Source of the DNA: Alteromonas macleodii ATCC 27126
GTDB lineage: Bacteria > Pseudomonadota > Gammaproteobacteria > Enterobacterales > Alteromonadaceae
DNA: 64,000 nucleotides
Assembly (NCBI RefSeq): GCF_000172635.2
Contig: NC_018632.1
Coordinates: 2,356,001 to 2,420,000 of the forward strand
Direction: 5' to 3'
Shown here: positions 18,884 to 29,973 of the stretch, one piece after another
Layout of the letters: every line of letters starts with the position of its first letter
Position numbering within the stretch: position 1 is the stretch's first letter
The notes under the pieces: generated by a model
The model's database searches: none
What the model was told of the DNA's origin: nothing
What the model saw: the letters and a program-made list of their open reading frames with translations, nothing else
Program-made: the position numbers and the translations under genes

Positions 18884-21226
18884 TTAAGCAGCGCCTTCGC
18901 TTTCTAGATCCTGACGTTGGGGTTTGGCAATAAGATTGTCTACCACTAAATCGTGGTGAAGGGCTGACATATTAGTAATAAAAATACAGTGTGTATAACC
19001 CGCCTGCATCGTTTCGAGCTTGTCATACATGGCTTTGTCTAGCTTTGATAGCTGGGCAAGACGCTTCTTAGTTAATGGCGTTATCGCACCGTGACATCGA
19101 ATAGCAGTGACATCTGTGGCGCTGAGATGTATTTTTTCTTCATCTAACTGAGTTTTTATCTGTGTTCGCAACTTAGAAAAAAGGAAGTCGCGCTCTTTTA
19201 TATACACTAAGCGGCTGTCGCTCTTTCTAACGCAGTGAACCACTAACGCTTGTTCAGATGTTTCTTTAAACATCGCCTCTAGAATTTGTGACTTGGGCTT
19301 AGCCTGCCCTTTGTCTGCAAAAAAGCCGTGCAGTGGGATAATATTTTGAGTGCGCGAAAAAGGATAAAGGTCGTCAGATGCGTCACTTTGATACACCGTT
19401 TTGAGCCTGTCTAACGTAAAGCGGTTCATCACACATAGTACCGATAAAGACGGCATATGCCTAACCGCCAATTCCCAGATATAACGGTGAGTTGAGCGTT
19501 GAATACGCGCAATATCTCTTACTTTGAAATATGCGGTATTTTCTTCAACCATATGATCGACGCTCGAGCTCACTTTAGCCTTACGTGTATCTTCAACAAG
19601 ACACAACCTCACCACGCCCGTTTCCGCTTGGTAGTGCACAACCTTATATTTTTCACCTTTAATTTTCAGTTCCGGTACTGAAACACGAATTTCCTTTTGT
19701 AGCTCACTTTTCGGTGCAACGATTAACTTCATCCCGCTTGCACTTAGATCAGCAACCCGCGCATCAATCGATGTCAGCAGTCCAACTTTAATAGAGGCAG
19801 GTTTATCAATAACGTAACGTGTCTCACTACGTCTATCTAAATCCTCTTCCATAACATAATCAATTCGCCAGTTATTGCCGCTAGCCCTCAATGTTTTTGA
19901 CAAGGGTTTGAAATCGCATTTTGCTGAAAGGGTCAGGTTAGTAAGATAAGCAGACACGTCTTTACAGTAAAGAACATGGGAAATCTGCGCCAGTTGCTCA
20001 AATTCTTTACTGGCAATATCGTGAATAGCGAACGCTTTTTGTTTATCTTCTCGCGTCACGCTATCAAGTCGACAATGGGTACAGATGAAGTCGCCACTTT
20101 TGGCAAGAAGATAAACCAACGCGTTAAGCTGTTTTAATGCCAGCAGTTGTCTATGCGTCGCTGTTATTTGAACGTTACCATTTTTGGTTTTGATGTTGCC
20201 ATGAAAGACATACGCTTCATTGTACTTGCGCAGCTCGTCAACTAACGTCGCGAAGATAGGCTTATCTTGTAGGCTAGCCAATAGTTTTTCGGCGTCGTTA
20301 TGCTCGACATTGGCTTTGGTAAACAGGGCAATAATGGGCTTAAGCGACTTCTTCTCTGGCGCGAGAAACACGGGCAACCACGGGCTATTTTCTAGTATTC
20401 GGTCGCGTTCTAGCTCTTGCATGGCGCGTTCTATTTCTAAATCACGCTGCAAAGGCTGTTTATACGCAGTAATCGCTACATATCGTTTAAGAGTTGCAAG
20501 AAAGCCTTTATCCACGTCGTCTTGAAAAACAAACGATGTCTCATACTTTCCTAAGTGCTTGTTGTATTTTACCGACTCTAGTTCAAGCGTTATTTCAGTC
20601 GGTTCTTTAGTAAGTCCTTTAACTTCAGGAATAGTGAACGTAATAATGTCACCAGTAGAAGCGTTCGGTGGCCTTTTCGTTTCAAGAGCAATGCCTTTGT
20701 GTGACATCGAACTGATTGAACAATGACGGCCTTTCTCAAAATCGGGGGAAGAAATAGTAAAATTTGGGCGAATTGCGATGTCATCGCCGAAATCTATATC
20801 AGTAAATGATTGGCTTTCAACATTAAAAGCATCGACAATTTTTTTGAACTGTTCTTTTTTTATTTGGTTTTGGTAGAAGTCTGAGTTCATTACTGACTCA
20901 AACACGCCTACCGTATATCTGTCTTGATAAAGCGATGTTTCGTTTTTGAGTATCTGCGCGCCGACTTTATCAAGGCGCATTTGAACCCCGAAGTGCTTGA
21001 ATTTCATGACGGGGAATTGAGCAAAGGCAGAGTTATCAGCAGGTGCGTCGGTTAACGACGTTAATCGAACAACCTCCTCTTTTACTACTTTTCGAACACT
21101 ACTAGGTAGACGCTTCGAAAACTTGTTAATTCCTTCTAACAGCTTGTTTTGTTGTTCATAAGGAATTAACGCGCGAATGAGCGGCTGGTATTGTTTTATT
21201 ATTGCTTGTTCGTCGCCGGCTGACAT
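18884..21226 (-). CDS. Large PilZ-domain protein, putative c-di-GMP effector
   Basis: The product has 780 residues with no signal peptide or clear membrane helix. A PilZ domain is visible near residues 460-560: an RRSETR arginine motif (about 463-468) followed by DLSASGMKL, matching the RxxxR and D/NxSxxG c-di-GMP contacts. An earlier segment (about residues 150-250, with SISSMSHKGIALE) looks like a degenerate second PilZ fold. The flanking regions are helical and unfamiliar, though a few pairs of cysteines appear near residue 385 (CTHC). It lies between ihfB and lapA, interrupting the usual ihfB-lapA-lapB order. It is probably a cytosolic c-di-GMP receptor; its output is unknown. Confidence 0.82.
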   Translation of the reverse strand: MSAGDEQAIIKQYQPLIRALIPYEQQNKLLEGINKFSKRLPSSVRKVVKEEVVRLTSLTDAPADNSAFAQFPVMKFKHFGVQMRLDKVGAQILKNETSLYQDRYTVGVFESVMNSDFYQNQIKKEQFKKIVDAFNVESQSFTDIDFGDDIAIRPNFTISSPDFEKGRHCSISSMSHKGIALETKRPPNASTGDIITFTIPEVKGLTKEPTEITLELESVKYNKHLGKYETSFVFQDDVDKGFLATLKRYVAITAYKQPLQRDLEIERAMQELERDRILENSPWLPVFLAPEKKSLKPIIALFTKANVEHNDAEKLLASLQDKPIFATLVDELRKYNEAYVFHGNIKTKNGNVQITATHRQLLALKQLNALVYLLAKSGDFICTHCRLDSVTREDKQKAFAIHDIASKEFEQLAQISHVLYCKDVSAYLTNLTLSAKCDFKPLSKTLRASGNNWRIDYVMEEDLDRRSETRYVIDKPASIKVGLLTSIDARVADLSASGMKLIVAPKSELQKEIRVSVPELKIKGEKYKVVHYQAETGVVRLCLVEDTRKAKVSSSVDHMVEENTAYFKVRDIARIQRSTHRYIWELAVRHMPSLSVLCVMNRFTLDRLKTVYQSDASDDLYPFSRTQNIIPLHGFFADKGQAKPKSQILEAMFKETSEQALVVHCVRKSDSRLVYIKERDFLFSKLRTQIKTQLDEEKIHLSATDVTAIRCHGAITPLTKKRLAQLSKLDKAMYDKLETMQAGYTHCIFITNMSALHHDLVVDNLIAKPQRQDLESEGAA

Positions 21227-21396
21227 TACTTCTATGAATACCGTTTATTATTATTTGAACAATATATAACCCTATTCGAGTTGGGGTCAATAGGTATCAA
21301 AAATTAAACGAAAGTATATCAGCAATAACGAGCGCCTTATTTTAACTAAGGCAAATAGACTATTGAATTTTGCTAAATAACAATAAGGCAGCAGAC

Positions 21397-21424
21397 ACAA
21401 AAAAGCCGCTTTTCAGCGGCTTTT
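21397..21424 (-). terminator. Terminator after ihfB
   Basis: AAAAGCCGCT pairs with AGCGGCTTTT around a short loop, with A and T runs on both sides. It separates ihfB from the PilZ gene, so the latter has its own promoter in the roughly 170-nt gap. Confidence 0.87.
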
Positions 21425-21432
21425 AAAATGCA

Positions 21433-21720
21433 TTATGCGATTGAGGCGTCTACCCTTTCGCGAAGCTCTTTACCAGGCTTAAAGTGCGGTACATATTTAC
21501 CGTCAAGTTTCACTGTCTCACCCGTTTTTGGGTTTCTACCTACGCGTGGAGCGCGGTAGTGAAGAGAGAAACTGCCAAAACCTCTAATTTCAATACGCTC
21601 ACCCTTTTGGAGAGTTTGCGCCATTTGCTCTAGAAGTTCTTTTATCGCCAGCTCAAGTTCCTTCGCCGGAATATGACGCGCTTGATCCGCGAGCCGTTCA
21701 ATTAATTCAGACTTGGTCAT
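21433..21720 (-). CDS. ihfB: Integration host factor subunit beta
   Basis: The product has 95 residues (94 in E. coli) when started at the ATG at 21718-21720, which has TGAGGT upstream; the frame extends six codons further but that gives a non-family N-terminus. IHF-beta pairs with IHF-alpha to bend DNA sharply. The start [11 protein letters not shown], the beta-arm with [19 protein letters not shown] (shortened) and its intercalating Pro in GRNPKTG are intact. It is 76 nt downstream of rpsA, as in most relatives. Confidence 0.97.
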   Translation of the reverse strand: MTKSELIERLADQARHIPAKELELAIKELLEQMAQTLQKGERIEIRGFGSFSLHYRAPRVGRNPKTGETVKLDGKYVPHFKPGKELRERVDASIA

Positions 21721-21766
21721 GCTTAACCTCATTGTCAATATTATTGTTTAAACAGCTATCGCGAAT

Positions 21767-21788
21767 TGGGTGTGCATCTGCACACCCA
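21767..21788 (-). promoter_or_regulatory. Stem-loop between rpsA and ihfB
   Basis: A perfect 9-bp GC-rich stem (TGGGTGTGC / GCACACCCA) with a 4-nt loop lies 8 nt past the rpsA stop. No U-run follows on the minus strand, so it is more likely an mRNA 3'-end stabiliser or partial attenuator than a full terminator. Confidence 0.6.
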
Positions 21789-21796
21789 CAAAAGCA

Positions 21797-23467
21797 TTAT
21801 TCGCCTTTAGCAGCTTTAAATGCTTCTGCCATCGCGTTAGCGAAACCAACATCTTCTTGCTGGTTAACTTTATCGATAGCTTCTTTTTCGTCAGCCTGAT
21901 CTTTCGCTTTAACAGATAGGTTAACAGTGCGGTTCTTACGGTCAACGCCCATGAACTTCGCTTCGATGCTATCACCAACGCTTGCTACTTCTGTTGCGTC
22001 TTCAACACGCTCTACAGCAAGATCTGCAACGCGGATGTAGCCGTCAACTTCTTCAGCTAGGTTTACAGTAACGCCTTTCGCATCAACTGCTGTTACTGTA
22101 CCAGTAACGATAGCACCTTTCTTGTTATCTGTCAGATACTTGTTGAAAGGATCTTCTTCGATTTGCTTAACGCCAAGAGAGATACGCTCACGCTCTGGGT
22201 CGACTTGAAGTACAACTGCAGAGATTTCGTCGCCTTTCTTGTAGTCGCGAACCGCGTCTTCACCAGACTTGTTCCAGCTGATGTCAGAAAGGTGAACTAG
22301 ACCGTCGATGCCGCCGTCAAGACCGATGAAGATACCGAAGTCAGTGATTGACTTGATCTTACCAGACACTTTGTCACCTTTTTCGTGTGACTCAGCAAAT
22401 GTTTCCCAAGGGTTAGCAATGCACTGCTTAAGACCTAGAGAAATACGACGACGCTCTTCGTCAATTTCAAGAACCATTACATCTACAGTGTCACCTAGGT
22501 TAACAACTTTAGATGGGTGGATGTTCTTGTTAGTCCAATCCATTTCAGAAACGTGTACAAGACCTTCAACGCCGTCTTCGATTTCAACGAAGCAGCCGTA
22601 GTCAGTAAGGTTAGTAACCTGACCGTTGATCTTAGTACCTTCTGGGTAACGAGAAGCAATTTCTTGCCATGGATCGTTGCCCATTTGCTTCATACCAAGA
22701 GAAACACGCTGCTTCTCTTTGTCGAACTTAAGTACTTTAACGTTGATTTCGTCACCAACATTCACGATTTCACTTGGGTGCTTAACGCGCTTCCAAGCCA
22801 TGTCAGTGATGTGTAGAAGACCGTCTACGCCACCAAGGTCAACGAACGCACCGTAATCGGTAAGGTTCTTAACGATACCCTTGATTTCATGACCTTCTTC
22901 AAGGTTAGCAAGAAGCGTTTCGCGCTCTGCGCTGCTTTCTGCTTCGATAACTGCACGACGAGAAACAACAACGTTGTTACGCTTAGCGTCAAGCTTGATA
23001 ACTTTAAATTCAAGCTCTTTGCCTTCAAGGTGCGTAGTGTCACGTACTGGACGTACGTCAACAAGAGAACCAGGAAGGAACGCGCGTACACTGTTAACTT
23101 CAACAGTGAAACCGCCTTTAACTTTACCGTTGATAACGCCTTTGATAGTAGCTTTATCTTCGTAAGCTTTTTCCAGCTCAACCCACGCTTCGTGACGCTT
23201 CGCTTTTTCGCGAGAAAGGATAGTTTCACCGAAACCATCTTCAACTGCATCTAGTGCTACGTCTACTTGGTCACCGATAGCGATTTCTAGTTCGCCTTCA
23301 GCGTTTTTGAATTGGTCAGCTGGGATAGCACTTTCTGATTTCAAGCCTGCATCAACAAGAACGATGTCTTTGTCGATAGAAACAACAGTACCTTTTACAA
23401 TTGAACCAGGACGTGTTTCTAGTTCTTGTAAGCTTTCTTCAAAAAGTTGTGCAAAATTTTCAGTCAT
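21797..23467 (-). CDS. rpsA: 30S ribosomal protein S1
   Basis: The product has 556 residues (557 in E. coli) from the ATG at 23465-23467. S1 binds mRNA on the 30S subunit and unfolds leaders for initiation. Six S1 OB-fold repeats are visible, each with an G-x-V-x-x-hydrophobic entry and a GLVH/GLLH-type loop (for example [11 protein letters not shown] near residue 215, then [11 protein letters not shown] and [11 protein letters not shown]). No strong Shine-Dalgarno precedes the ATG, as is usual for rpsA, whose own leader is a target of autogenous control. It is in the cmk-rpsA-ihfB series. Confidence 0.98.
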   Translation of the reverse strand: MTENFAQLFEESLQELETRPGSIVKGTVVSIDKDIVLVDAGLKSESAIPADQFKNAEGELEIAIGDQVDVALDAVEDGFGETILSREKAKRHEAWVELEKAYEDKATIKGVINGKVKGGFTVEVNSVRAFLPGSLVDVRPVRDTTHLEGKELEFKVIKLDAKRNNVVVSRRAVIEAESSAERETLLANLEEGHEIKGIVKNLTDYGAFVDLGGVDGLLHITDMAWKRVKHPSEIVNVGDEINVKVLKFDKEKQRVSLGMKQMGNDPWQEIASRYPEGTKINGQVTNLTDYGCFVEIEDGVEGLVHVSEMDWTNKNIHPSKVVNLGDTVDVMVLEIDEERRRISLGLKQCIANPWETFAESHEKGDKVSGKIKSITDFGIFIGLDGGIDGLVHLSDISWNKSGEDAVRDYKKGDEISAVVLQVDPERERISLGVKQIEEDPFNKYLTDNKKGAIVTGTVTAVDAKGVTVNLAEEVDGYIRVADLAVERVEDATEVASVGDSIEAKFMGVDRKNRTVNLSVKAKDQADEKEAIDKVNQQEDVGFANAMAEAFKAAKGE

Positions 23468-23585
23468 AAGTCTCAAATAACTTTTAAGTTGATATCCACG
23501 CTTCTTATCCGGATAACGCGGGGTTATTAAAATTAGTCGCCACTTCCTGTAGCAACACTGCTTTGGATGCGATCAGCTCTCGTCA

Positions 23586-24257
23586 TTAAAGGCGTGAGGA
23601 AATAATATCCATCGCTTTTTCAAAGACTTGGTCAATATCCAAGTCCGTTGAATCTATAATTACTGCATCTTGTGCCGGTACCAAAGGAGCCACTGCACGC
23701 TGTGTATCGCGCTCGTCTCTTGCCTTGATATCGGTTAAAAGGCGCGCAATATTAACATCCATGCCCTTTGCTTTCAACTGGCTATAGCGGCGTTCTGCAC
23801 GGGCTTCTGCGCTTGCTGTAAGAAAAATCTTTACAGGCGCTTCGGGAAATACCACTGTACCCATGTCGCGACCGTCGGCAACAAGACCAGGATCTTGTTG
23901 GAAAGCACGCTGTCTGCGAAGTAGTGCTTCGCGAACCCGGGGTAATGCCGCAACTTTTGACGCCACGGCGCCAACTTCTTCGGTGCGGATATCGTCAGTA
24001 ACGTCTTCACCTTCTAAGATTATGCGAGTGGTATCGCCATTCGTCTCGAAACTAACATCGAGACCGGTTGCTAGAGGAACAACACATTCTTCATCATCAC
24101 ACGGAAGGTCGTGGTGAAGTGCAGCAACTGCCAATACGCGGTAAATTGCGCCGCTATCTAGAAAGTGCCACCCTAATTTCTTTGCCAGCAAGCTACTTAA
24201 CGTACCTTTACCAGCACCACTAGGACCGTCAACCGTGACTACGGGTGTGGAATGCAT
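23586..24257 (-). CDS. cmk: Cytidylate kinase
   Basis: The product has 223 residues (227 in E. coli) when started at the ATG at 24255-24257, with a GGAGCAGG ribosome site. The longer frame start adds 13 non-family residues. It phosphorylates CMP and dCMP with ATP. The P-loop GPSGAGKGT lies near residue 10, followed by the CMP-binding DSGAIYR, and later [11 protein letters not shown] and the lid arginines in RDERDTQR. It lies between aroA and rpsA as in E. coli. Confidence 0.97.
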   Translation of the reverse strand: MHSTPVVTVDGPSGAGKGTLSSLLAKKLGWHFLDSGAIYRVLAVAALHHDLPCDDEECVVPLATGLDVSFETNGDTTRIILEGEDVTDDIRTEEVGAVASKVAALPRVREALLRRQRAFQQDPGLVADGRDMGTVVFPEAPVKIFLTASAEARAERRYSQLKAKGMDVNIARLLTDIKARDERDTQRAVAPLVPAQDAVIIDSTDLDIDQVFEKAMDIISSRL

Positions 24258-24320
24258 ACCTGCTCCATCGTTTAAATTACTAAAAATCGCGCGCAATTAT
24301 ACGCTTTAGTGAGAGATAAG

Positions 24321-24365
24321 CAATGCCGCCTCTAATTGGCGGCATTGAACATCAGGTTAAACCTG
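24321..24365. terminator. Two adjacent hairpins between aroA and cmk
   Basis: CAATGCCGCC (24321-24330) pairs with GGCGGCATTG (24338-24347), and CAGGTT pairs with AACCTG at 24353-24365. The first has only a short T-rich stretch after it on the minus strand, so it may be a partial terminator within the aroA-cmk-rpsA transcript. Confidence 0.5.
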
Positions 24366-24440
24366 ATTCAGATCAATGGGGCAAGTGAGGCGATTACCGG
24401 CATTGCCTACCATTATTTAAGAGGAATATTTTTTGAGCCT

Positions 24441-25733
24441 TTACGCGCTATACAGTGTTTTAAAGCGGGTAAAGTAGTCTGGGAACGTTTTGCGCGTGCA
24501 GCCCGGATCGTTTATTGTTACCGGAGTATCGCTTAACGCAACAAGCGAGAAGCACATGGCAATGCGATGGTCGTTATACGTGTCTATCTCAGCATGTTTT
24601 AGCGAGTCAGTCGGCCACACTTTAATATAGTCATGCCCTTCTTCCACTTTCGCACCCAACTTTTGAAGCTCGGTGGCCATAGCCGCAAGACGGTCTGTTT
24701 CCTTAACACGCCAGTTATAAATATTAGTCATGGTAGTTGGACCTTCAGCAAACAATGCCGTAGTCGCGATGGTCATGGCCGCATCTGGAATATGGTTCAT
24801 ATCCATGTTCACGCCTTTAAGCGGCGCACCCGTTATTTCAACATACTCATCGTTCCAAACCACCGTTGCACCCATGGCCTCAAGTACATCAGCAAAACGA
24901 ATGTCACCTTGAATGCTGTTCTGGCCAATTCCGGTTACGCGTACCGTTCCACCTTTAATGGCACCGGCTGCAAGGAAGTAAGATGCTGACGATGCATCGC
25001 CTTCAACCATAAATTTACCCGGCGCAATATACTTAGCGTCACCAGAAACCGTGAACGTTTGGTAGTTATCATTTTCAACAGTAACGCCAAACTTCGCCAT
25101 GGTATCTAACGTGATATCGATATAAGGCTTAGAAACCAATTCGCCCTTAATGCGAATAGTCACATCACCAGAAAATAACGGCGCAGCCATTAAAAGGGCT
25201 GTTAAAAACTGGCTAGATACACTGCCGTCCACCGACATTTCACCGCCGTTTAAAGTCTTACCTTTAATTTGAAGCGGCGGGAAACCTTCGTTTTTGAGAT
25301 AGGTTACTTCAGCATCAGCTTCGCGCAGCGCATCCACTAAATCACCAATTGGACGCTCTTCCATGCGTGGTTCACCGGTAAGTACTGTGTCGACATTACT
25401 AGCAGCAAGTGCCGCGCACAAAGGTCGCATTGCGGTACCGGCATTACCTAAGAAAAGCTCAAGAGGCTCAGCTACGTTGAATGCGCCACCGTTACCTTGT
25501 ACAACACATTGCGTTTTGTCTTCGCTAAGGCGATAGTTTATGCCTAATTTAGTGAGTGCATTGAGCATATGCTCAATATCTTCGCTATCAAGCAAGTTAG
25601 TTAATTCAGTTTCACCTTCAGCTAACGCGGCTAGTAGTAGTGCGCGGTTAGACAGACTTTTTGAGCCAGGTACATTGACCTCTCCCGATACTTTTGCAAT
25701 CGGGTCTAATGTTAACTGCTCCATTTTATCCAT
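24441..25733 (-). CDS. aroA: 3-phosphoshikimate 1-carboxyvinyltransferase (EPSP synthase)
   Basis: The product has 430 residues (427 in E. coli). It joins PEP to shikimate 3-phosphate in the chorismate pathway. Signatures are the N-terminal [18 protein letters not shown] (shikimate-3-phosphate site), [13 protein letters not shown] near residue 92, the class I glyphosate-site segment, and [10 protein letters not shown] with [16 protein letters not shown] at the C-terminus. Either of two ATGs three codons apart could be used; I kept the upstream one (25731-25733) because GAG lies closer. It overlaps the serC stop by 8 nt, so the pair is coupled. Confidence 0.97.
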   Translation of the reverse strand: MDKMEQLTLDPIAKVSGEVNVPGSKSLSNRALLLAALAEGETELTNLLDSEDIEHMLNALTKLGINYRLSEDKTQCVVQGNGGAFNVAEPLELFLGNAGTAMRPLCAALAASNVDTVLTGEPRMEERPIGDLVDALREADAEVTYLKNEGFPPLQIKGKTLNGGEMSVDGSVSSQFLTALLMAAPLFSGDVTIRIKGELVSKPYIDITLDTMAKFGVTVENDNYQTFTVSGDAKYIAPGKFMVEGDASSASYFLAAGAIKGGTVRVTGIGQNSIQGDIRFADVLEAMGATVVWNDEYVEITGAPLKGVNMDMNHIPDAAMTIATTALFAEGPTTMTNIYNWRVKETDRLAAMATELQKLGAKVEEGHDYIKVWPTDSLKHAEIDTYNDHRIAMCFSLVALSDTPVTINDPGCTRKTFPDYFTRFKTLYSA

Positions 25734-26811
25734 TCACTCTTTCAAATTCGCGCATAAATTCAACTAGCGCAACAATGCCCTCTACTGGCATTGCATTATA
25801 AATACTGGCACGCATGCCCCCAACTGAACGATGCCCTTTAAGAGCAAGTAACCCTGCTTCTTGTGACTGTTTAAGGAACAATCCGTCAAGTTCAGCATTG
25901 GCTAAATGAAACGGCACGTTCATTTTTGAACGGTTGTCAGGGTGAACTTTACTTGAATAGAAGTCAGAGCTATCGATAGCTGAATACAATAACGCCGCCT
26001 TTTCAGCATTGCGTTTAGCCATAGCGTCAACGCCGCCCATATCTTTAAGCCATTCAAATACAAGCCCCGCTAAGTACCAGGAGAACGTTGGCGGTGTGTT
26101 GTACATAGAGTCAGACTTTGCCGCTAATGCATAATCGAAGATAGACGGCGTTTCTTTACGTGCTTTGCCAACCAGGTCTTCGCGAACAATAACAACTGAT
26201 AAGCCGCTTGGGCCGATATTCTTTTGTGCCCCAGCGTATATAACGCCATGCTTTGCTACATCTAACGGCTGTGACAATATAGTCGAAGACATATCAGAAA
26301 CCAGCGGAACCTTGCCCGACTCTGGTAGCCAATCAAAAGCGATTCCATCAACGGTTTCATTTGGACAGAAATGGTAATACGCGGCAGATTGATCAATATC
26401 GCTCAGCTGAGGCTGCGCAACGTAGTGACAGCCGTCTTTTTCAGACACTTCACCCACCACTTTGGCGTGGTTGTATTTGTTTGCTTCGTCAACGGCACCT
26501 TTAGACCAAGAACCGCTGACTAAGTGAAGACTGGTATCGTTAGCGTTTGATAAGTTGAGCGGTACAGCGGCAAATTGCCCACGCCCACCACCGTGCGTGA
26601 ACAGCACATGGTAGTTGGAAGGAATGGACAATAAATCTCGTAAATCTTGCTCAGCTTTTGCCGCTATTTCAATGAAGTCTTTACCACGATGGCTTACTTC
26701 CATTACAGAGCAGCCTAAATCGCGCCAATTTGTAAATTCTGATTGTGCTTTTTCCATGACTTCTTTTGGAAGCATAGCCGGGCCAGCACTAAAATTAAAA
26801 ACCTCTTTCAT
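25726..26811 (-). CDS. serC: Phosphoserine aminotransferase
   Basis: The product has 361 residues (362 in E. coli) from the ATG at 26809-26811; the frame can be extended five codons to a GTG. It transaminates 3-phosphohydroxypyruvate to phosphoserine, and also serves pyridoxal phosphate synthesis. The start [12 protein letters not shown] is diagnostic. The PLP lysine lies in [13 protein letters not shown] near residue 198, and the phosphate-binding [14 protein letters not shown] motif lies near the C-terminus. The order gyrA-serC-aroA is common in gammaproteobacteria. Confidence 0.97.
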   Translation of the reverse strand: MKEVFNFSAGPAMLPKEVMEKAQSEFTNWRDLGCSVMEVSHRGKDFIEIAAKAEQDLRDLLSIPSNYHVLFTHGGGRGQFAAVPLNLSNANDTSLHLVSGSWSKGAVDEANKYNHAKVVGEVSEKDGCHYVAQPQLSDIDQSAAYYHFCPNETVDGIAFDWLPESGKVPLVSDMSSTILSQPLDVAKHGVIYAGAQKNIGPSGLSVVIVREDLVGKARKETPSIFDYALAAKSDSMYNTPPTFSWYLAGLVFEWLKDMGGVDAMAKRNAEKAALLYSAIDSSDFYSSKVHPDNRSKMNVPFHLANAELDGLFLKQSQEAGLLALKGHRSVGGMRASIYNAMPVEGIVALVEFMREFERVNG

Positions 26812-26884
26812 CGCGTTTTTCAACACCTGTAGATAATTACCGTTTAACTCGCTTTGTTTTGAACGTTTTGCGGGTCTATTAGGT

Positions 26885-26910
26885 AAACAAGCGGCTTAAG
26901 CCGCTTGTTT
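26885..26910 (-). terminator. Hairpin after gyrA
   Basis: A near-perfect palindrome pairs AAACAAGCGGC with GCCGCTTGTTT. On the minus strand it lies 47 nt past the gyrA stop and ends in TTT, a plausible intrinsic terminator separating gyrA from serC. Confidence 0.75.
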
Positions 26911-26956
26911 GAAAGAACACTGATAATGCGCAAGTATGAATACCTGCGCCCTATCC

Positions 26957-29671
26957 CTACTCTTCTGTCGTTGAGCCGTCACCGTCTTCTGCGGTGTTCT
27001 CTTGCTCTTGAACAGCAGTTTCTGCTTGTTCTGGCGCATCGTCTGAAATGATTAGGTTACCGTCTTCGTCGAATTCTTGTAACTCTTCCACTTCTTCAAT
27101 GCGTTGTAACCCTACAACGTGCTCACCTTCTACTGTACGTATTAAGCGAACGCCTTGTGTGTTACGGCCTACTACTGACACTTCGCCTACACGGGTACGA
27201 ACCAGTGTGCCTTGGTCACTAATAAGCATAATTTCATTGGTTTCGTCTACTTGAACCGCGCCAACCACTTTACCATTACGCTCAGACACCTTAATTGATA
27301 CAACACCTTGTGTCGCACGGCTCTTCGCAGGGTAATCTTCAAGCGGAGTACGCTTACCGAAACCATTCTCTGTTGCAGTCAGGATTGGGCCATCGCCTTT
27401 AGGAACAATAAGTGATACCACTTTTTGACCATCTTGCAGACGAATACCGCGAACACCTGTGGCTGTTCTTCCCATAGGACGAAGTGCCAGAAGCTCTTCA
27501 CCCGTCTCTGGGTCACGCTTAACTTCACCGGTTTCGCTGTCGCGAAGCTTCTCGTTGAAGCGAACCACTTTACCTGCATCAGAGAACAACATTATGTCGT
27601 CATCACCATGAGTGATATCAACACCAATCAGCTCATCACCTTCGTTCAGGTTAACGGCGATAATACCGCTTGAACGTGGGCGAGAATATAGGCTCAGGTC
27701 AGTCTTTTTAACCGTACCGTTTGCCGTCGCCATCAGTACAAACTTGCCTTCTTCAAACTCTTTAATAGGAAGAATAGCAGTAATACGTTCGTTTTCTTCA
27801 AGCGGTAGGATATTAACAATTGGGCGTCCGCGCGCGTTACGGCTAGCAAACGGCAACTGATATACTTTCAACCAGTACAAGCGACCACGGGTTGAGAAGC
27901 AAAGTATGTGATCGTGAGTATTAGCTACCAATAATCTTTCGATGAAATCTTCATCTTTCATCTTGGTTGCTGATTTACCACGGCCACCACGACGCTGTGC
28001 TTCGTAGTCTGTAAGTTTTTGATATTTCACATAACCTTCGCGAGAAAGCGTTACAACAACATCTTCTTGCTCTATAAGATCTTCAATATCAATATCGTGA
28101 CTTGCTGCCGTAATTTCAGTACGACGCTCATCACCAAATTCATCACGTACTTTTTCAAGCTCTTCTTGAATCACTTCCATCAAACGCTCTGGGCTGTTTA
28201 GGATGTGAAGAAGTTCAGCGATGATCTCTAAAAGTTGCTTATACTCTTCTAGAATTTTCTCGTGTTCAAGACCTGTTAGCTTGTGTAAGCGAAGGTCAAG
28301 AATAGCTTGCGCTTGCTGTTCTGTCAGGTAGTACTTGCCGTCGCGAATACCAAATTCTGGCATTAGCCAATCAGGGCGTGCAGCGTCATCGCCTGCGCGC
28401 TCAAGCATTTGCGCTACATCACCTAAGTCCCAACCTTGTGCTACAAGCGATTTCTTGGCGTCTGCTGGGCTTTGTGACGCTTTAATCAACTCGATAATTG
28501 GGTCGATGTTCGCAAGCGCTATCGCCAAACCTTCAAGAATGTGAGCGCGGTCACGGGCTTTACGTAATTCAAAAACAGTACGACGTGTTACTACTTCACG
28601 GCGGTGAAGAATAAAGCATTCTAGCGTTTCTTTAAGGTTGAATACCTTAGGCTGACCGTTATCAAGCGCAACCATGTTAATACCGAATACCGTTTGAAGC
28701 TGGGTATTCGCATATAAATGATTAAGTAAGACTTCGGCAGATTCGTTGCGTTTAACTTCGATAACAATGCGCATACCGTCTTTATCAGACTCGTCTCGCA
28801 GTGCAGAAACGCCTTCGATGCGCTTTTCTTTTACCAGTTCAGCAATCTTTTCAATAAGACGCGCTTTGTTAACCTGGTAAGGGATCTCGTTAACAACGAT
28901 GGTTTCTTTACCGTTGCTGTCAGTTTCAATTTCCGCCTTAGCACGAAGATAAATTTTACCGCGACCTGTGCGATACGCATCTTCAATTCCCTTGCGCCCG
29001 CTGATCATCGCCGCCGTTGGGAAATCTGGACCTGGGATGTGAGTCATCAAGTCATCGATGGTAATAGACGGATCTTGAATTAACGCTACGCAGCCGTTGA
29101 TTACTTCGGTGAGGTTATGTGGCGGAATATTCGTCGCCATACCAACCGCGATACCTGATGAACCGTTAACAAGAAGGTTAGGCACCTTCGTTGGTAATAC
29201 TTCAGGAATATGCTCTGTACCATCGTAGTTAGGTACGAAATCTACGGTCTCTTTATCTAAATCGGCAAGTAACTCGTGCGCAATTTTAGCCATGCGAACT
29301 TCGGTATAACGCATCGCAGCAGCAGAGTCGCCGTCTACCGATCCGAAGTTACCCTGACCGTCTACTAGCATATAGCGAAGTGAGAACGGTTGGGCCATAC
29401 GAACAATAGTGTCGTAAACTGCAGAGTCACCGTGAGGGTGATATTTACCAATTACGTCACCTACCACACGGGCAGATTTTTTGTATGGCTTGTTAAAGTC
29501 GTTTTTCAGTTCGTTCATTGCGAACAGCACACGACGGTGCACTGGCTTCAAGCCATCTCTTACGTCAGGCAAGGCTCGCCCGACAATAACGCTCATCGCG
29601 TAATCAAGGTAAGAGTTCTTTAACTCTTCCTCAATATTAACGGGGAGGATTTCTTTAGCGTTATCAGACAT
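26957..29671 (-). CDS. gyrA: DNA gyrase subunit A
   Basis: The product has 904 residues (875 in E. coli). GyrA cuts and rejoins DNA in the GyrA2B2 complex to add negative supercoils. The catalytic tyrosine is in AAMRYTE near residue 122. The quinolone region keeps the wild-type Ser83 and Asp87 (GDSAVYD), using E. coli numbering, which fits exactly here. The C-terminal pinwheel includes the GyrA box QRRGGRG near residue 560. The tail after residue 850 is strongly acidic (Glu/Asp rich) and longer than in E. coli. It is divergent from ubiG, as in Enterobacteria. Confidence 0.98.
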   Translation of the reverse strand: MSDNAKEILPVNIEEELKNSYLDYAMSVIVGRALPDVRDGLKPVHRRVLFAMNELKNDFNKPYKKSARVVGDVIGKYHPHGDSAVYDTIVRMAQPFSLRYMLVDGQGNFGSVDGDSAAAMRYTEVRMAKIAHELLADLDKETVDFVPNYDGTEHIPEVLPTKVPNLLVNGSSGIAVGMATNIPPHNLTEVINGCVALIQDPSITIDDLMTHIPGPDFPTAAMISGRKGIEDAYRTGRGKIYLRAKAEIETDSNGKETIVVNEIPYQVNKARLIEKIAELVKEKRIEGVSALRDESDKDGMRIVIEVKRNESAEVLLNHLYANTQLQTVFGINMVALDNGQPKVFNLKETLECFILHRREVVTRRTVFELRKARDRAHILEGLAIALANIDPIIELIKASQSPADAKKSLVAQGWDLGDVAQMLERAGDDAARPDWLMPEFGIRDGKYYLTEQQAQAILDLRLHKLTGLEHEKILEEYKQLLEIIAELLHILNSPERLMEVIQEELEKVRDEFGDERRTEITAASHDIDIEDLIEQEDVVVTLSREGYVKYQKLTDYEAQRRGGRGKSATKMKDEDFIERLLVANTHDHILCFSTRGRLYWLKVYQLPFASRNARGRPIVNILPLEENERITAILPIKEFEEGKFVLMATANGTVKKTDLSLYSRPRSSGIIAVNLNEGDELIGVDITHGDDDIMLFSDAGKVVRFNEKLRDSETGEVKRDPETGEELLALRPMGRTATGVRGIRLQDGQKVVSLIVPKGDGPILTATENGFGKRTPLEDYPAKSRATQGVVSIKVSERNGKVVGAVQVDETNEIMLISDQGTLVRTRVGEVSVVGRNTQGVRLIRTVEGEHVVGLQRIEEVEELQEFDEDGNLIISDDAPEQAETAVQEQENTAEDGDGSTTEE

Positions 29672-29973
29672 AAACTGCTTAATCCCTTTATCTTGGTTTG
29701 TTCTGCGTTATCCAGCACTTCGCTTCACATCATTGTGAAAACAAGGCGTGGGAGCGCACTGTTATTATTATGTGGGTCATAATCGTGCTTCGAGTGTACC
29801 ACTTGATGACAGAATTATGTAGCGCTTAATTACGCTTATTAATCAACTAAAAGGCAAGCGATTATTTTTCGTTCGACCCTTCTTATAATTTGTCTATTTC
29901 TGTTTAAAAACAGTGAAACACAACCTCGATTTACGATATCTTAAAAAGAGATAGATTAAGGATTGTTTTACTC
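29672..29973. other. gyrA/ubiG divergent intergenic region, 302 nt
   Basis: It should hold promoters for both genes. A TATAAT hexamer at 29884-29889 lies about 85 nt before the ubiG start, with only a poor -35 match. I could not pick the gyrA promoter with confidence and see no small gene or strong operator. Confidence 0.4.

Noticed and set aside
22825..23254. Overlapping ORFs on both strands within rpsA
   Set aside because: They are shadows of the repetitive, codon-biased S1 gene.
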